A DNA stretch of 64,000 bases, taken from Clavulina sp. PMI_390. Lineage: Eukaryota; Basidiomycota; Agaricomycetes; Cantharellales; Hydnaceae. The notes below the pieces were generated by a model that did no database searches, was not told the origin of the DNA, and saw only the letters and a list, made by a program, of their open reading frames with translations. Each line of letters begins with the position of its first letter. Position 1 is the stretch's first letter. Both the position numbers and the translations under genes were made by a program. Shown here in pieces: positions 59,923 through 64,000 of this stretch. The DNA lies in NCBI GenBank assembly GCA_015039315.1, contig WIDE01000003.1:682001-746000 (forward strand). Reading direction: 5' to 3'.

Positions 59923-62900
59923 ATGTCCGACGCGTACTTGAAGGCCCTCAATGCCGCTCAGCTTCGTGGTATGGCTCGCCATTTTCCATTCATACAATAG
60001 GAAAGTTTGAATATCGCCAATAATTTGTGCTATTTTCTCCTCCAGCTGTGGCCCATGACCCTCATATACCTTTGCAAATCCTCGCTGGGCCTGGAAGTGG
60101 TACGTCTTCCTTCGCCCTAACCGCCTGAGTCTTGTTTCAGGGTGGTTGTTGTCCACGATGATGAACCCGACTGCGGTAATAACTCACGCAAAATCTCTCC
60201 CCCGCAGGCAAGACCCGTGTCCTCACATGTCGTGTTGCCCACCTCGTCGAGGCTCACAAGATTCGCCCACAAAACATCTGTGCGGTAACATTCACGAACA
60301 AGGCCGCGAATGAGATGCGAGAGCGGTTAAAGAAACTGATCGGTCCTGAGAGGACGACGGGACTCGTTATGGGTGAGTGATGATGATATCTGGCCGTGTT
60401 TGATTGACGAAGTGCTGATCTTTCCGTGGTGTGTGGACGTTTGGCTGGGCAGGAACGTTTCATGCTTTGTGCGCCAAGTACCTGAGAGTCTATGGGACGT
60501 CCATAGGGCTACCTAGCAACTTCTCTATTTGTGATGCCGAAGAAAGGTGCGATCTGCGATAATTACTATTCCTATGTTTGTCGAGCCAAGACTCACGATC
60601 CGTCGCCCTTGCGTCCCCATCTTTTGTGTGCGGTTCGCTTTGATCCGTCGTCGATTTTCCTCTCCTGTCATCTTGGATAACACCTCCAGCAAGAAAATAA
60701 TCACAGCTATTCTCAAGCGCCCCGAAATATTAGAAGATATGCAAGCCTGCTCCGTCAAGATCGAGCCAAACTTCGCCGCCTCTGCAATCTCGCGCGCCAA
60801 AGCCAAGGGTATCGCTGCCTCCAACTACGAACGCGCCTCTAAAAAACCATCAGCACCACCACGTCCACCTCAGGGAGAGACAGCGCAGGAGCGCTCAGAC
60901 ACCGAGCGAATTATTGGGGAAATTTACAAGCTTTACTCGGCAGAGCTGCTTGCATCGAACAGCCTCGACTTTGATGATCTCCTCGTCTTTGGTGTCAAGC
61001 TGTTGAGGGCGCACCCGGCTGCAGTGGCGAATCTCCAGCATGTTCTCGTTGACGAATTGTACGTCCTAATTTTTTCTCGCTCGCTGTCCGGTGTTCTCAT
61101 CAAACGAACGTTGATAAAATCCACAACGTGCCACGGCATCGCATAACCCTGTTTGAATCGGCCTCGTGACTGTTGGGATTCCCAGCCAAGATACAAATAC
61201 AATGCAGTTCGAGCTAATGTGCCTTCTGGCATCTGCGAAGAGGTGTGTGAGTATTGTGGGGGATCCAGACCAGTCAAGTCAGCAATTTCGATCATGTGAT
61301 AAATCTTCTCTGCTTGCTGACGCCGTTCACTCCTCTCTCCGGCTGTAGTTTATGGGTGGAGGTCCGCTGGTACGTTTCCAAATACACTTGTTCTTTGGTG
61401 GTATCCTCGTATAAATCATACCCTGCTTCACTGTCTGAAGAGGTTGAAAACCTGGCAAAAATGAAGCGTGGTGCGTCTTTCTCGCTCGGGAGAGGATAAG
61501 AGGCGATGCCATCACTCACACTCCAACATCAAATACAGAATTTACGGGCACGCAGCAGATACTGCTGGAGGAGAACTATCGCTCTTCGGGCGCCATCCTC
61601 GACGCTTCTCTAGCCATCATCTCGCGTGGTCAGCCGCTTTATCTATGCTCCTACTTTGCGAATGGACGAAACCTAATCCTTCGTATTGCCTTTCACCTTT
61701 CATCTACTAGACGACAAACGCGTTGCCAAGTCACTCTTTACCTCCCATCCTAAGGGTCCGACGCCCACACTCTTTGAATGCTATGATGAATGGCGCGAGG
61801 CGAATGCGGTCGTCCAAGAAATCCGTAGATTGATGGCTTTTGGCTGTGGGAAGCTGGCATATAATGATTTTGCTATCCTTTGTGAGTCGGACGACTACAA
61901 CACATGCTTCCGTCTCCTCCGCATCTATGCCTAGATTCTGACTTCTTGCTGATTACCGGCTTTGACGCAATACCACCAGTGAGGTTCAACGCCCTCTCTC
62001 TACATCTCGAAAGCGCTCTGAGAAAAGCAGGTATCCCATGCCGGATTATGGGGGGGCATCAGTTCTTTGACCGCGCAGAGGTATGTAAACCTACCTGTGA
62101 TGGCATTTGGTGTCTGCAGCAGTGGTTCATCTCCCACAACTACTCCATAGGTTAAGGATCTTATTGCCTACCTCCAGTTAGTGGATAACGCAGACTTCAA
62201 GCCTGCTTTCGTGCGGGCGTGTAACACGCCTAAACGTGGACTGGGAAAGAAGGTGGTTACTTATTTGCTGTGATTCCTTTGTTGTACTCTTGCACTCAGT
62301 TGACCTTCTTTCTACATCGCGGCGGACGCCGAACTCGTCATGATAGTCGATTGACGAACTCTTGGCACAAGCGGAGCGCTCGAAGAAATCACCAATGGCA
62401 CTCGCAGAAGCTATAGTGCATGGCCGCGCCCCGGACGTGAAACCTCCTGCACGCCTGAAGTTGGCTCCATTTGTGCGGGTGATTGAGCTATTAAGGGCAA
62501 AGAGCCTGGCGGTAATGTCTCGCCAACTTTTTGTCCTGCGAACAGCGGTAACTGACTGTACTGCGTTATCAGAGCACGTCAGCGGTTGAGCTCATTCAGA
62601 GCCTGGTCTCTTTGATCAATTATGAGGAGTACCTCAAACAAAACGAGGACTGGGAGTCGCGATGGGAGAACGTCAAACAGCTCATGACATTTGCAACTGA
62701 ACTAAGCGGCAGTGACTCTTCAAATGTCCTGGGTGGCGAGGTTGGCGTGAGTGAGCTGGGACCAAGGGAAGACGAGGAGACGCAGCTCCCGCAGAGCGAA
62801 CTGGACGACGAAACGCAAGATGTGATTGATCTGACCCTCGACGAGGAAGTTGACGCCAACTTGGGCCAACCTTCACAGGCGACTGGGGCTTTGGACGGCC

Positions 62901-64000
62901 CACGGTGAGTCCTGATGCGTCATTACCATCTGTGGACCGTCCACCTGACATCAACCACTTTCGATCAAAGTGAGGGTGGTCCGCTTCGTCAATTCCTTGA
63001 GGGGTGCATGCTATCAACGGATACCCAAACCTCGGAGGACCAAGCAAATCAACCCGCGAGTATCACTAATTGTTCTTCGTTCTCGCAAGAGAATTTACAT
63101 CCTACCTCACCTACAGAAAGTTACTATCAGCACGTGCCATGCCGCCAAAGGTTTGGAATGGCCTGTAGTATTCGTCCCTGCTGGTAAGAATCATCTCAAT
63201 CGATTTTGGCGCTTCACTCCGAGTGCTTAATAGTCTACTTCCTTTAGTTGAGCAGGAAGTCTTCCCTTTCTATCGTAGCGAAGACCATGCTGAAGAACGG
63301 TGAGTTCTGGCGTTTACTTTCTCACAGAACAACGACCTCAAGCATTTTGTGCCATTAGCCGACTTCTGTATGTTGCCTGTACACGGGCTCAAGGGTTCTT
63401 ATACATTAGCTACGCCAGAGAGCGAGCCGTTGGAGGTGATTACTGTAGTGTTGCATCCCTTCGCAAATATTTGAGACGTATCGCACTTCTACAGGCAACA
63501 AAGTGGCTAGAGGCCTCTCAAACTTTGTCAGAGAGGCGCGAGGCGTGAAACCCAATGTAAGGTTCAATTTGGATCGGCCTTTATTAGGCTGACCTGAATA
63601 TTCCCTCTAGATCCTCACCGTCAACACACCTGACCTCTCTTATGACTCCATGCTCTCATTCTGGAAACTTATTGAGCGAGAGCCTCCCTCCGAAAAAGAC
63701 GTCTCTGCTGCTGCAGCCGACTTCGCGATCTCGTTCGTCTTGGTATGATACTCAGATTCTGCTTTATTTCGGCTAAACACAGTCTACAGATTCAACGACT
63801 ACTCTGCTAATTCTTCTGTTGAAGCTCTCGGCGTGGGGATCGGCCCCAGCCGAATCTCTCATTCTTTTGGGCTTGGGACGCCAGAGTCTGCAGCAAAGGC
63901 GTCTGCCTCTAGCGACTCCTCTATGGCATTTCAACCATATTCGCGGTCCGGAGGGTTCGGTGTTACTCGACCTATGTCAACCATGGCGGGTGTCCAGTCC
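59923..64000 (+). CDS. srs2: SRS2/UvrD-type superfamily 1 DNA helicase, 5' part
   Basis: ATP-dependent 3'-5' helicase; the fungal Srs2 group strips Rad51 and limits recombination. Twenty-one exons to the window edge: 59923-59968, 60046-60099, 60208-60372, 60453-60546, 60690-61058, 61186-61277, 61349-61369, 61441-61470, 61539-61628, 61711-61881, 61980-62080, 62151-62252, 62347-62511, 62573-62904, 62971-63059, 63121-63183, 63248-63299, 63359-63435, 63495-63556, 63611-63732, 63790-64000; 836 codons so far. Motif I AGPGSGKT (29-36), Ia VTFTNKAANEM, II DEFQDTN (241-247), III GDPDQSIYGWRSAE, IV QQILLEENYRSS, V TISTCHAAKGLEW, VI LLYVACTRAQ. An exon of only 21 nt (61349-61369) supplies YGWRSA. Srs2 identity rests on the SF1A layout plus the non-catalytic insert; the C-terminal Rad51/PCNA region is outside. 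Confidence 0.9.

Overview
This window is nuclear DNA of a filamentous basidiomycete, most likely an Agaricomycete close to Rhizoctonia/Ceratobasidium. The evidence is dense, intron-rich genes (mostly 50-80 nt GT-AG introns, many exons per gene), expanded F-box families, a secreted M35 metalloprotease, a DUF7918-type protein and typical fungal housekeeping genes. Genus placement is inference. Exon models were built by hand from splice signals, reading phase and family knowledge, and each full model sums to a multiple of three.

Layout. 1-11.7 kb: 5' part of an Mgm1/OPA1-type mitochondrial dynamin (-), an F-box gene with an in-frame stop (+), nitronate monooxygenase copy 1 (+), a single-pass membrane protein (+) and a long coiled-coil tail-anchored protein (+). 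12.1-16.9 kb: two related F-box genes (-) and a secreted deuterolysin-like protease (+). 17.9-31.1 kb: a 1378-residue CaMKK-like kinase (-), a 58-residue Cys-rich protein with a 24-nt microexon and a GC splice donor (-), and a UPF0014/ALS3/FetB-like membrane protein cut into 12 exons, three of them 17-20 nt (-). 31.3-40.8 kb: PLP-homeostasis protein (+), nitronate monooxygenase copy 2 (-), two tandem F-box genes (+) in a segmental duplication that also left a dead copy of the tail of the adjacent PH-domain gene, the PH-domain protein (-), and acyl-CoA-binding protein (+). 41.6-48.0 kb: a small secreted protein (+), a DUF7918-like protein (+) and a LYC1-like acetyltransferase (-). 48.0-51.9 kb: gene-poor stretch with possible relics. 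51.9-64 kb: a short-chain dehydrogenase of 12 small exons (-), Serinc/Tms1 (-), a conserved unknown gene broken by a perfect 106-bp tandem duplication (-), a ZNF830/CCDC16-like coiled-coil protein (-) and an SRS2/UvrD-type helicase (+) running off the window.

There is no operon-like pathway. The relations are evolutionary and structural: paralogous F-box genes and nitronate monooxygenases interleaved over 34 kb, two close head-to-head gene pairs (31069/31258 and 59708/59923), and several genes with exceptional microexon or long-intron architecture. No tRNA, rRNA, transposon or CRISPR array was recognised.
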